From positions 1-64,000 of the forward strand of contig CADCBQ010000013.1 in NCBI GenBank assembly GCA_902799745.1: a stretch of DNA of 64,000 nt. The letters run 5' to 3'. A program made the position numbers and the translations under genes. Source of the stretch: Fibrobacter succinogenes. GTDB lineage: Bacteria > Fibrobacterota > Fibrobacteria > Fibrobacterales > Fibrobacteraceae. Of this stretch, positions 45,135-53,436 are shown piece after piece (within the stretch, counting starts at the first letter, position 1; every line of letters starts with the position of its first letter). The notes under the pieces are model-generated. The model saw only the letters and a program-made list of their open reading frames with translations, ran no database searches and was not told where the DNA came from.

Positions 45135-45910
45135 TGACTAAGTTTCGCCCATGCATTGACCTGCACGACGGACGTGTTAAGCAGATTGTAGGCAGCTCGC
45201 TAAATGACAGCGGCACGGGTCTCAAGACGAATTTTGAAACAGACCGCTCCCCCGCTTGGTTCGCAGAGCTCTATAAGAAAGACGGAATCAAGGGCGGCCA
45301 CGTAATTATGCTCGGCAAGGGCAATACCGAGGCCGCAAAAGCCGCACTCGCCGCCTACCCCGGCGGACTGCAAGTAGGCGGCGGCATTACCGCCGATAAC
45401 GCGAAGGAATATTTGGATGCCGGCGCAAGCCATGTGATTGTCACCAGCTGGATTTTCCCTAAAGGTAAACTTGACCGTGAACGTCTGGAATTGCTCTCCA
45501 AGACCGTAGGCAAGGAACACCTGGTTCTCGACTTGAGCTGCAAGCGCGTAAGCGCCCCCGAAGAAGAACCTCGCTGGAAGATTGCGATTAACCGCTGGCA
45601 AACTTTGATTGACATCAAAATCAGCAAGGAAACACTCGAAGACCTTTCCCGCTACTGCGACGAATTCTTGATTCACGCCGCCGACGTCGAAGGAAAGCAG
45701 CAGGGCATGGACGACGAACTGATTATGTTCCTCGCTGAGCACAGCCCGATTCCTTGCACCTATGCGGGCGGCGCCAAGTCTCTTGCAGACTTAAAGCACT
45801 GTAAGCAAATTTCTAACGGAACGATTGACCTCACCATCGGATCGGCCTTGGACCTGTTCGGTGGCAAAGGAGTGAAATATGACGACTGCGTCAAATTCAA
45901 CAAAGCTTAA
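45134..45910 (+). CDS. hisA: HisA-type ProFAR isomerase of the eukaryotic kind
   Basis: 258 residues. FRPCIDLHDGRVKQIVGSSL at the start, GGHVIMLGKGN, LQVGGGITADNAKEYLDAGAS and the C-terminal YAGGAKSLADL show a phosphoribosyl-formimino-AICAR-phosphate ribonucleotide isomerase. The phrases RVKQIVGSSL, LKTNF and HVIVTSWIF are those of plant and fungal HIS6/HISN3 rather than the usual bacterial HisA. It catalyses the fourth step of histidine synthesis. No other his gene is adjacent. Its end overlaps the next gene by 32 bases. Confidence 0.88.
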   Translation: MTKFRPCIDLHDGRVKQIVGSSLNDSGTGLKTNFETDRSPAWFAELYKKDGIKGGHVIMLGKGNTEAAKAALAAYPGGLQVGGGITADNAKEYLDAGASHVIVTSWIFPKGKLDRERLELLSKTVGKEHLVLDLSCKRVSAPEEEPRWKIAINRWQTLIDIKISKETLEDLSRYCDEFLIHAADVEGKQQGMDDELIMFLAEHSPIPCTYAGGAKSLADLKHCKQISNGTIDLTIGSALDLFGGKGVKYDDCVKFNKA

Positions 45911-47306
45911 GCCGACCGACGTTTTAGACACGCGTCCGGCTATCTTTGGACGCACCGTCACGAGCACCTTCAAGAAGATGTTCGGTTTCAAGCACCAGCC
46001 CCCCGGAAACCTGCGCACAGGCATGATTCCGCCTATCGTTTTCGGCTCGCTGATTCTGAACATTCCCAAGCTTTTAAAACTGCGTTCTTACCTGAAAAAG
46101 GAACGCAAGCAGCACCCCGCCGATGATGTCCGCGTTCTTTTCTATTCCGACAACTTGGATGAAACGAACGGAATCGCCAACAACTTGAGAAACGTGATTC
46201 CCTACATGCGCGCCCACGGCATGCATGCATTCCTCGCCGGAAACGCCTTCAACACGCGCCCCTGCGGTGTCGTCGAAAACGGCTACTGTATTTTACTCCC
46301 GCGCCTATTCAGCATGGAACAGCTCGGGTATGCGAACAGCGAACTGGCCATTCCACGCGTAGGTCCGGTACTTAGGCTGCTCAAGCGTTACCCTGTCGAC
46401 TTGATTGAATTCGAAACGCCGAGCCCAGGCGCATGGCTCGTATGCTTCTGCGCAAAGGTCGCAGGCATCAAGGTCTTTAGCCATTACCGCACCGACGTTC
46501 CGACTTACACCAAGACGCTTGTGAAAGCCAAGTGGATGTTCCACTTTGTGCTTTGGCTCATGAAGATCTTCTACGGCATGACCAAGCCCGTGGTAAGCCC
46601 GTGCAAGGACTACGCCGACATACTCACGTCGCAGCTAAAGATTCCTGCAAACCAGGTGCAGATACTCCCCCGCGGGCTCCCCTTGGAAAAATTCTCGCAG
46701 GATTTGCGCGGTAAAGGCACTTGGGAAAAGTACAGTGACTCTGCCGACCGTAAAGTTCGCTTCTCGTTTATCGGACGCATTTCTAAAGAAAAGAATCTAG
46801 AATTCTTGAACGGCGTCTGGAAGAAATTTGCCGCCAAGCACAACGACGTAGAACTCATGTATGTGGGCTACGGCTGGTACCTCGAAGAAATCAAGAAGTT
46901 CTTCGAAGGCGACAACAGCGTGCATTTTGCCGGCGAACAGGGCGGCGAAACGCTCGCAAGCCTTTATGCCGATTCCGACTTCTTCTTGTTCCCAAGCATG
47001 ACGGACACCTTCGGAAACGTGGTCGTCGAAGCCATGTCTACAGGCACGCCCGCGATTGTCAGCAATTACGGTGGCCCGCACGACATTGTGATGGACGAAG
47101 CCGCCGGTAGAATCTTGCCGATTGACGAAGACGCCTGGCTGAACGCTTTGGAAGAAGCCCGCAAGCTGTACCTTGAACAGCCCGAAGCCTACGCCAAGAT
47201 GCGCGAGACGGCCCACGAACGCAGCCTCAAGTATACCATGGAATCTTCTACCAAGGCTCAGTTCGAATTCTTCAGGAAGCTCAAACGCGAAGCGTATGGG
47301 CTATGA
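45879..47306 (+). CDS. Glycosyltransferase family 4
   Basis: 475 residues. The ATG at 45879 lies inside the hisA end but has a strong AAGGAG 8 bases upstream. Residues about 85-280 form the acceptor half (FYSDNLDETNGIANNLRNVI). Residues about 285-450 form the donor half, with RFSFIGRISKEKNLEFL, the E-x7-E region FPSMTDTFGNVVVEAMSTG and SNYGGPHDIV. It is a retaining GT-B enzyme, probably adding a sugar to a lipid or surface glycan. The N-terminal about 75 residues, with a hydrophobic stretch, are unusual for GT4. Substrates are unknown. Confidence 0.9.
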   Translation: MTTASNSTKLKPTDVLDTRPAIFGRTVTSTFKKMFGFKHQPPGNLRTGMIPPIVFGSLILNIPKLLKLRSYLKKERKQHPADDVRVLFYSDNLDETNGIANNLRNVIPYMRAHGMHAFLAGNAFNTRPCGVVENGYCILLPRLFSMEQLGYANSELAIPRVGPVLRLLKRYPVDLIEFETPSPGAWLVCFCAKVAGIKVFSHYRTDVPTYTKTLVKAKWMFHFVLWLMKIFYGMTKPVVSPCKDYADILTSQLKIPANQVQILPRGLPLEKFSQDLRGKGTWEKYSDSADRKVRFSFIGRISKEKNLEFLNGVWKKFAAKHNDVELMYVGYGWYLEEIKKFFEGDNSVHFAGEQGGETLASLYADSDFFLFPSMTDTFGNVVVEAMSTGTPAIVSNYGGPHDIVMDEAAGRILPIDEDAWLNALEEARKLYLEQPEAYAKMRETAHERSLKYTMESSTKAQFEFFRKLKREAYGL

Positions 47307-47343
47307 GCAATGAGGTCGGTGCTACGCACCTCTGAGGTATGAG
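47304..47343. repeat. Dispersed repeat, AGCAATGAGGTCG type (copy 2)
   Basis: GAGCAATGAGGTCGGTGC-TAC-GCACCTCTGAGG. It shares AGCAATGAGGTCG and CTCTGAGG with the copy at 21195 and here forms a GGTGC/GCACC hairpin. Confidence 0.6.
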
Positions 47344-47355
47344 CGCTTCTAACAT

Positions 47356-48432
47356 ATGGATACGCAATCCTTAAAAATTCTAAGAGATTGGTTTAGGAAG
47401 AACGCGGCAGAATTGCCGTGGCGATTGTCCGATTTGGACGCTCCGCGCGACCCGTATGCAGTATGGATTAGCGAGACTATGTTACAGCAGACGCAAGTCG
47501 CTACCGTCCGCGACTATTTTACGCGCTGGATGAAGCGTTTTCCCGACGTAGCGACACTTGCCAAAGCCAGCGAAGAAGAAGTCTTTAAATACTGGCAGGG
47601 TCTCGGCTATTACAGCCGAGCAAGGAACATTCTAAAAACCGCAAAAATCGTCGCAGAGCGCAAGGAATTTCCCCGCACGCGCAAAGAGCTTGAAGCCTTA
47701 CCCGGAATCGGGGCATACACCGCCGGCGCTATTTTAAGCCTCGCCTACCACGAACGAGAAGCCATTCTCGACGGCAACCTGGTGCGCATTTTTTCGCGAC
47801 TTTTCACGCTCGACTTTTTGCCGACAGAATCTAAAGACTCCCTAAAAACTTACTGGGATTACGCCCGCGAAATTGCCGATTCGCCTAAGGCTTACATGCA
47901 CAACGAAGCCTTGATGGAGCTTGGCCGTACCGTTTGCAAGATCAAGAATCCCGATTGCGCAAACTGCCCGCTACAAGGAGCCTGCAAGGCTTACGCAGAA
48001 AACCGCACCGCCGAATTTCCGCCCAGCAAAAAGCACATTCAAAAAGACTGGCACGGCACTATACTCGTTATCGAAAGCGCGGACCACCAGATTTTAGCAA
48101 TTCACGGCGGGCAAAAATTCTTCAAGAATCAATTCACGCTCCCGCATTTTGAATCGCCACGCAACGCCACCGCAGGCTTATCCGCCCAAGCCGAAGATTA
48201 CATCAACGCAGACCAAGTCTGCAGCGTTCAAAACATCGGCAAATTCAAGCACAACATTACCGTGCATAAAATCGAATGCGATGTCCTGCATATAAAGCTC
48301 CGCGAAAAAGCTCCCACGCGCAAAGCATCTGCAAATTCGGCACACGAAATTCAATGGGTCAAGTGCGACCTTGCCCAAGAATTTTTTGCAAATAGTTTCT
48401 GTTTGAAAGCGCTCGCCCTTCTAAAGCCTTAG
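47356..48432 (+). CDS. mutY: A/G-specific adenine DNA glycosylase
   Basis: 358 residues. The helix-hairpin-helix and catalytic Asp region is LEALPGIGAYTAGAILSLAY...AILDGNLVR (about 113-145), and the [4Fe-4S] ligands are in CKIKNPDCANCPLQGAC (about 194-210). A Nudix-like C-terminal domain that reads 8-oxoG follows (about 230-358); it is somewhat short. MutY removes adenine mispaired with 8-oxoguanine. The start is chosen at the ATG at 47356, after the repeat. Its stop overlaps that of the convergent outer-membrane gene by 4 bases. Confidence 0.95.
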   Translation: MDTQSLKILRDWFRKNAAELPWRLSDLDAPRDPYAVWISETMLQQTQVATVRDYFTRWMKRFPDVATLAKASEEEVFKYWQGLGYYSRARNILKTAKIVAERKEFPRTRKELEALPGIGAYTAGAILSLAYHEREAILDGNLVRIFSRLFTLDFLPTESKDSLKTYWDYAREIADSPKAYMHNEALMELGRTVCKIKNPDCANCPLQGACKAYAENRTAEFPPSKKHIQKDWHGTILVIESADHQILAIHGGQKFFKNQFTLPHFESPRNATAGLSAQAEDYINADQVCSVQNIGKFKHNITVHKIECDVLHIKLREKAPTRKASANSAHEIQWVKCDLAQEFFANSFCLKALALLKP

Positions 48433-50138
48433 AAAGTCTTCTTAGCCTGGCAAATAAAGCGGATGCGATCGTAGCCGCCATTCACCGTTTCCATCACTTC
48501 GTCGGCGAGCACATGCATGAGCGTACCCGTCAGAGTAATGCCGTATTTGGGGAACATCTGCGAGAACGAGGCATCCCAAACCCAGTCCCCCTTCACGACC
48601 ATCGGATTTTCGCTGCGCAAATTCCACTTGGCATCGCTCCTGTAGCGAATCGAATGTGAAATCTTGAATGTTTTGTTCAGGAGCCAATCTCCCATAAAAC
48701 CAGTGTAGAATTCTGCCGGAGTCACTTCAGCTTCGTCAATCGGACCGTTGATATGTTCAAAGCCAGCCATCGCCGTGAACTTAAACATGTCTCGATACCA
48801 GGTATTCAGCCAGAGTTCCGCCGTCACGCCTTTAATCCAGTCATTTATACGAGAAACGTTTCCGTAACGAACAGAAATCGGGCTATTCGAATACCATTCC
48901 GTTTCATATTTTTCGGTTTCGAAAGATTCGGCACCATGTTCTGCCCACAAACTTCCACGGCCACCGAGCGCTACAACGCCGCCCAACGTATCCACGTACG
49001 AAGCATAGGCCTGAATCAAGTTCATCTGACCATCAGCCGTCAAGTCAATTTCATGATGGTTCGAAAATTCCTTCGTGTCAGCCAACGGATTCAATCGGGT
49101 ACCCGAAATATTCTTGACACCCACAACGACGCCCATATTCTCGGGAGCCGGCGCGTTATATTGAATACTGTCCTGCACCAACCAATCGCGTTCATTCACA
49201 CCGAAGATTACATCGGCCGTCAAGCGAGAAATCGGCTGCACACGCAGTTCCATAAACGGCCACGCCACGCGATCTTCTTCGAGTTCCGTATAAACAGTCC
49301 CCTCGTCATCGACGGCGCGGAAAGCCATACCGGCTGCAATCTGGAAGATACCCTTTTCGCAAGCCTTGCCGCACTTGTAGTATACAGAGCCGTTCACTTC
49401 TTTGCGTTCGCCATTTTCCGATTTGTACTGATTTTCGTATTCAATATCTTCGTAAGCAACCGTCACCGACAAGTCCTTGATGTCGGCACGCGCTTCTACA
49501 CGCGGCTTGTAATGTGCCGGAATCCAGCGAGAACTCGCCGTATAGGTCCACACATATTCTTCCCCTGCAAGCACCGAGGCATTCACGAGCGAATTCGTGT
49601 AACCGAGTCCACCATAAGCCGAACTGAACATAGCCCAGTTTGCACCTAGATGAGTGTAGTTGCCGTCTACCATGTCGCGGCGGTAATTATAGGCGCCACT
49701 ACAAAAGTGGTCATCCTGGAAAAATCTCGCTGTCGCCCACAAACCCATATAAGCTGGACTACGGAATCCACCTTCCAGAATCGGCGTCCTGTTTTCAGGT
49801 CGATCGTCTTTAGCGGTAATAAAATCCTGATAAATCAAGTCGCCCAATTCATTGCCCGTCTTGAGCCAAACACCCGGTTCAAACGGAGTCCACGAAGGTG
49901 TACCGGACATACGGTTAAACAGCAGGCGGTCTCGCAACTTGACGGGGCTCCAAAGTTCGCTTTCCGAATGCACGCCACCGGCGCCCATCACTCTATCAAA
50001 TGCGAAAGTCGGGCCACCAATCAAAAAGGTTCCGTCGGCACGAGTTTCATATTCCATGCCTTCCATTTCGGCAGGCACTTGCGCCACGGCAACACCCGCA
50101 GCCAAAAGAAGCGACAATACTAAAGATTCGTTCTTCAT
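48429..50138 (-). CDS. Predicted outer-membrane beta-barrel protein, family unknown
   Basis: 569 residues from the ATG at 50138, whose A is shared with the upstream TAA (TAATG). A signal peptide (about 1-20, ending GVAVA) is followed by many alternating aromatic strands and the terminal residue is Phe (QAKKTF), a Bam-recognised ending. One short cysteine pair, YYKCGKACEKG (about 257), is notable. I cannot name the family. Translational coupling with the smaller envelope protein upstream suggests the two act together. Confidence 0.75.
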   Translation of the reverse strand: MKNESLVLSLLLAAGVAVAQVPAEMEGMEYETRADGTFLIGGPTFAFDRVMGAGGVHSESELWSPVKLRDRLLFNRMSGTPSWTPFEPGVWLKTGNELGDLIYQDFITAKDDRPENRTPILEGGFRSPAYMGLWATARFFQDDHFCSGAYNYRRDMVDGNYTHLGANWAMFSSAYGGLGYTNSLVNASVLAGEEYVWTYTASSRWIPAHYKPRVEARADIKDLSVTVAYEDIEYENQYKSENGERKEVNGSVYYKCGKACEKGIFQIAAGMAFRAVDDEGTVYTELEEDRVAWPFMELRVQPISRLTADVIFGVNERDWLVQDSIQYNAPAPENMGVVVGVKNISGTRLNPLADTKEFSNHHEIDLTADGQMNLIQAYASYVDTLGGVVALGGRGSLWAEHGAESFETEKYETEWYSNSPISVRYGNVSRINDWIKGVTAELWLNTWYRDMFKFTAMAGFEHINGPIDEAEVTPAEFYTGFMGDWLLNKTFKISHSIRYRSDAKWNLRSENPMVVKGDWVWDASFSQMFPKYGITLTGTLMHVLADEVMETVNGGYDRIRFICQAKKTF

Positions 50139-50743
50139 TACCACAGCTTCCTTTCTACATAAAGTCCCGCATACAACATATTAGAACGCTTCGGCAAGGT
50201 CCAGATTTCTTCCCACATCAAATTAAAGCCAACACGATAGTCTTTGAAGTTCCAAGCAATCAAGTTCAAACGGACATACCAACCAAACTCAGTTTCGTTA
50301 TCGCCCAGCGTTCCTCCCGGCATGTTATAAATTTCATCCTTGATTACATCGTCATCTAGATCAGCGCGGGTCCAGTTGCAAGAAAAGCCGCCGCCCACGA
50401 CAATCGGGCTAATCAAGGGCCATTTCCAATCGAGGCCCAACTTTCCCGAAGCCTGGTGCACGCCGTCGTACGGCACCACATCCGGACGCGGTTGAAAATA
50501 CGTATAGTGAAACATCACCACACCATCAACATTTTCCCAATAAGAATAACGGAAATTGAGACCACCGTACAACGTATTGTCCGTGGCATCAATCAGGTCG
50601 CCAAAAGGATAGACCTCACCACCTTCTAGGCCGAGATAGGCATGCGAAAACGCAATGTCTTCTACATTTTTCGGTTCACTTTGGGCAAATGCAACAAGCG
50701 CAAGGCTCGCCACTAACATTAAAATGTTTTTCAACTTCCCCAT
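50138..50743 (-). CDS. Predicted envelope beta-barrel protein, family unknown
   Basis: 201 residues from the ATG at 50743, with AAGGAA close by; the frame further upstream overlaps rsmB. A signal peptide (about 1-20, ending VAFA) precedes strands rich in Tyr, Trp and Gly (GLNFRYSYWENVDGVVMF, LYAGLYVERKLW) that fit a small OmpW/OmpA-like eight-stranded barrel; this is inference. It is coupled by TAATG to the 569-residue barrel protein and starts 22 bases after rsmB. Confidence 0.75.
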   Translation of the reverse strand: MGKLKNILMLVASLALVAFAQSEPKNVEDIAFSHAYLGLEGGEVYPFGDLIDATDNTLYGGLNFRYSYWENVDGVVMFHYTYFQPRPDVVPYDGVHQASGKLGLDWKWPLISPIVVGGGFSCNWTRADLDDDVIKDEIYNMPGGTLGDNETEFGWYVRLNLIAWNFKDYRVGFNLMWEEIWTLPKRSNMLYAGLYVERKLW

Positions 50744-50765
50744 AATTTCCTTTTCTTTTGACGGC

Positions 50766-52022
50766 CTACTTTCGATGCAAGGCCTGCGCAAAAAATCCAT
50801 CATAGCGGGAATCTTCGGCACCCGGGAGCACCGACTCGCCCTTTTCAAATTCCGGATTTTCCTTCACGAACTTATTCACGACCTTGGTCGTTTCTTCAGG
50901 ATCCGGGCTACACGTTGCATACACCAGAATTCCGCCCAGTGCAAGCTTTGTCGAAGCAGCCTTCAAAATATTGTACTGCAGTTCTGCCAGTTCCTTAATC
51001 GATTCCGGCGTAATACGGTAAACCGATTCCGGACGGCGAGCAATCACGCCCATGTTGCTGCAAGGCACGTCGAGGAGAATGCGATCAAATTTGGATGAGC
51101 GAGTGTCATCCAGACCCTTCGACAAGCTCAGGGTAAACTCCGTCGAAGGATCCAAAGCAAGCACATCACGGCATTCCACACGGACGTTCGTAAGTCCTAA
51201 GCGGTCTACAAGATCATGCATCTTGAGCACACGAGTCTCGGACACATCGCTTGCAAGAATCTCAAGCGAGCTATCCATCTCAGCCATAAGAGCAGCCTTG
51301 CCGCCAGGAGCCGCACATGCGTCCCAAACCTTAAGGCCGGGCTTCAAGTCCAGCAGTTTCACGACTTCGTAAGCAGAGGGATTCTGCATGCTAAATTCGC
51401 CCTTCGCAAAAGATTCCGATTCCAGAATCGGCTTGAGTTTTGCATCGGCAGGCACTTGAATGTAACGGTCGTAAAGAATGCTTGCTCCCGTGATTCCAAG
51501 CTTTTGCGCGAGCACCGGGGCCGATGTCTTTTGCAGATTCACGCGGATCCATTCCACGGGGCGCTCAAGCGTCGCTTTCGCGAGCGCTTCGGCGCGTGTA
51601 CCGCCATAAATATCGAACCACCTGCGTACCAGCCATTCGGGCACCGAATTCTCGATGGACACGCGCCGCACCTTTTGAGGTGGGAGCGCCGGTAAGCCGG
51701 ACTTGCGCGCGGCATGCAGCACAGCATTCATAAACCGCGCGGAGCCTTCGCCAAGGCTCGCCGCCTTAATGAGCTCCACCGTAGTCGCTACGGCGGCATG
51801 GTCCGGCACCTCGGTAAAGAACATCTGGAACAGTCCCATTTCAAGCACCGTGCAGACTTCAAGTGAAGGCATTTTCTTCACAAGAGTCTTCACAAAGTAC
51901 TGCAAGAACAAATGCCTGCGGCATACGCCCAAGGCAAGCTCCATCGCAAATGGCGAAAGTCCCGCCTCTTTAATAAAGCTACCGCCTTTCTGCCACTGCA
52001 GAAGTACGCGGTACGCTTCCAT
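50766..52022 (-). CDS. rsmB: 16S rRNA (cytosine-967-C5)-methyltransferase with a repeat-coded insert
   Basis: 418 residues from the ATG at 52022. A TTG at 52049 with AGGA 7 bases upstream is an alternative that overlaps fmt by 8 bases. The N-terminal NusB-like RNA-binding domain (about 1-130) precedes a Rossmann methyltransferase: VWDACAAPGGKAALMAEM (SAM motif), DVPCSNMG and YATCSPDPEE (the two catalytic cysteines). Between the acidic strand (VECRDVLALD) and DRILLDVPC lies about 17 residues, PSTEFTLSLSKGLDDTRSS, coded by a dispersed repeat. Such loops are usually short. It methylates C967 of 16S rRNA. It lies downstream of fmt, a common pairing. Confidence 0.93.
   Translation of the reverse strand: MEAYRVLLQWQKGGSFIKEAGLSPFAMELALGVCRRHLFLQYFVKTLVKKMPSLEVCTVLEMGLFQMFFTEVPDHAAVATTVELIKAASLGEGSARFMNAVLHAARKSGLPALPPQKVRRVSIENSVPEWLVRRWFDIYGGTRAEALAKATLERPVEWIRVNLQKTSAPVLAQKLGITGASILYDRYIQVPADAKLKPILESESFAKGEFSMQNPSAYEVVKLLDLKPGLKVWDACAAPGGKAALMAEMDSSLEILASDVSETRVLKMHDLVDRLGLTNVRVECRDVLALDPSTEFTLSLSKGLDDTRSSKFDRILLDVPCSNMGVIARRPESVYRITPESIKELAELQYNILKAASTKLALGGILVYATCSPDPEETTKVVNKFVKENPEFEKGESVLPGAEDSRYDGFFAQALHRK
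51103..51153 (-). repeat. Dispersed GTCATCC...GTCGAAGGATC repeat inside rsmB
   Basis: The plus strand reads GTGTCATCCAGACCCTTCGA..., ending CGTCGAAGGATCC, about 51 bases. It is a longer member of the family seen at 33899 and 59715. It is translated in frame in rsmB. Confidence 0.75.
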
Positions 52023-52041
52023 GCGTTCTTTCAAGGATTCA

Positions 52042-52968
52042 TCAAGCAAAAGCGAGTCCTTCGCGTTTCTGGATTCCGCGCATAAAGTCGGCCACCGGCA
52101 TCGGCTTCTTACCTTCGGCCTGAATTTCAATCACTTCAAGCACGCCTTCGCCCGTGCCCACGTAGAATCGGTTATCCTTGAATTCCACAGCGCCCGGGGC
52201 CAGTTTCGGGCCATTCTCCGGAGTGTCCGTCTTGCGCAAGTAAACCATACGGCCACCCAGCTTTCCATAGCCACCCGGCCACGGATTGAAGGCGCGAATG
52301 CGGTTGTGAATCACCTTTGCCGGCAAATTGAAATCAATCAAACCTTCTTCTTTTTTCAGCTTCGGAGCGCCGCTGGCCTGCGCATGATCCTGCGTCAAGT
52401 CCTTTTCGCGGCCTTCGAGCAACTGGTGAATGGCATCGTCCAGCGCTTCGCAGCCAGGTGCCACCATCTTTTCCAAGAGGCTTGCGGTCGTATCCTGATG
52501 GTCAATCACCACCGTCTTCTGCGCAAGAATCGGACCGTGGTCCATCTTTTCGTCCAGGCGGAAAACAGTCACACCCGTTTCGGGCAGGCCATCGGCAATC
52601 GCACGCTGCACAGGGGCGGCACCGCGGTACTTAGGCAACAAACTGCCGTGTACATTCACCGCGCCATGCTTGGCTACCGCCAGAATATTCTTCGGCAAAA
52701 TCGAATAGGCAACGACCACGAACAAATCCGCACCGAAAGCGCGCAGGTCGCTCTCGAATTCGGGCGCTTTTAAGTCAGTCGGCTGGAGTACGGGGAGCCC
52801 GTATTCGAGAGCCAGTTGTTTCACTGGCGGCGGCGTTAACACGCGCCCGCGCCCTGCAGGCCTGTCAGGCTGAGTCACCACAGCCACCACGTCTGCAAAA
52901 TCAGATTCCTTGAGATGCTTCAAAAAACAGGCCGCGAATTCCGGCGTTCCCATAAATACGATTTTCAT
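52042..52968 (-). CDS. fmt: Methionyl-tRNA formyltransferase
   Basis: 308 residues from the ATG at 52968 (MKIVFMGTPEFAACFLKHL). Family motifs are VTQPDRPAGRGRVLTPPPVK (about 39-58), the catalytic NVHGSLLPKYRGAAPVQRAI (Asn and His, about 107-126) and VTVFRLDEKMDHGPIL (catalytic Asp). The C-terminal OB-like part follows. It formylates Met-tRNAi for initiation. The ATG is 7 bases after TATATT (minus strand) and has no Shine-Dalgarno, so a leaderless message is possible. rsmB follows downstream. Confidence 0.96.
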   Translation of the reverse strand: MKIVFMGTPEFAACFLKHLKESDFADVVAVVTQPDRPAGRGRVLTPPPVKQLALEYGLPVLQPTDLKAPEFESDLRAFGADLFVVVAYSILPKNILAVAKHGAVNVHGSLLPKYRGAAPVQRAIADGLPETGVTVFRLDEKMDHGPILAQKTVVIDHQDTTASLLEKMVAPGCEALDDAIHQLLEGREKDLTQDHAQASGAPKLKKEEGLIDFNLPAKVIHNRIRAFNPWPGGYGKLGGRMVYLRKTDTPENGPKLAPGAVEFKDNRFYVGTGEGVLEVIEIQAEGKKPMPVADFMRGIQKREGLAFA

Positions 52969-53010
52969 AGCATGAAATATAGAATATACTTTTCTACATT
53001 TGCACCCGTC

Positions 53011-53436
53011 ATGAGAATACCGCTCCAACTTGCCGTCATTTTCGCCATTTGCGTGGCCGGGGAATTTCTCCACCGCATCGTAGGCGTGCCCCTCCCGGGG
53101 AACATTATCGGCATGGTCCTGCTCTTGATTTTACTTTGTTCAAAAATAATCAAGCCGGAGCAGATTTCGGGTGTTTCTAGTTTTTTCCTGAACCACCTGG
53201 CGCTTTTCTTTTTACCGCCGAGCATTGCCATCATGGCTGTCGGCGACGATGTCCTTTCAAAGTGGCCCCTGCTCCTGTTTTTGTGCATCGCCTTCACGCT
53301 TGTCACCATCGCTGTAGGTGGCCGCGTTACGCAATTGTTCATCCGTAAGCAGGAATACCGCGAAAACTTGGCATTGCGTGCAGAACGCCTCGCCAAGCGA
53401 ACATCCCATAACGAATCAAACGGGGGCGAAAAATGA
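53011..53436 (+). CDS. lrgA: LrgA/CidA-family membrane protein
   Basis: 141 residues from the ATG at 53011; an in-frame ATG at 52972 is an alternative. Four membrane helices are visible. The family pattern VGVPLPGNIIGMVLLLILL (about 24-42) and LALFFLPPSIAIM (about 63-75) are clear. LrgA/CidA proteins resemble holins and work with LrgB in murein hydrolase control, cell death or small-acid (pyruvate) transport, as shown in Firmicutes. TATACT lies upstream as a possible -10. It overlaps lrgB by 4 bases (ATGA). Confidence 0.93.
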   Translation: MRIPLQLAVIFAICVAGEFLHRIVGVPLPGNIIGMVLLLILLCSKIIKPEQISGVSSFFLNHLALFFLPPSIAIMAVGDDVLSKWPLLLFLCIAFTLVTIAVGGRVTQLFIRKQEYRENLALRAERLAKRTSHNESNGGEK

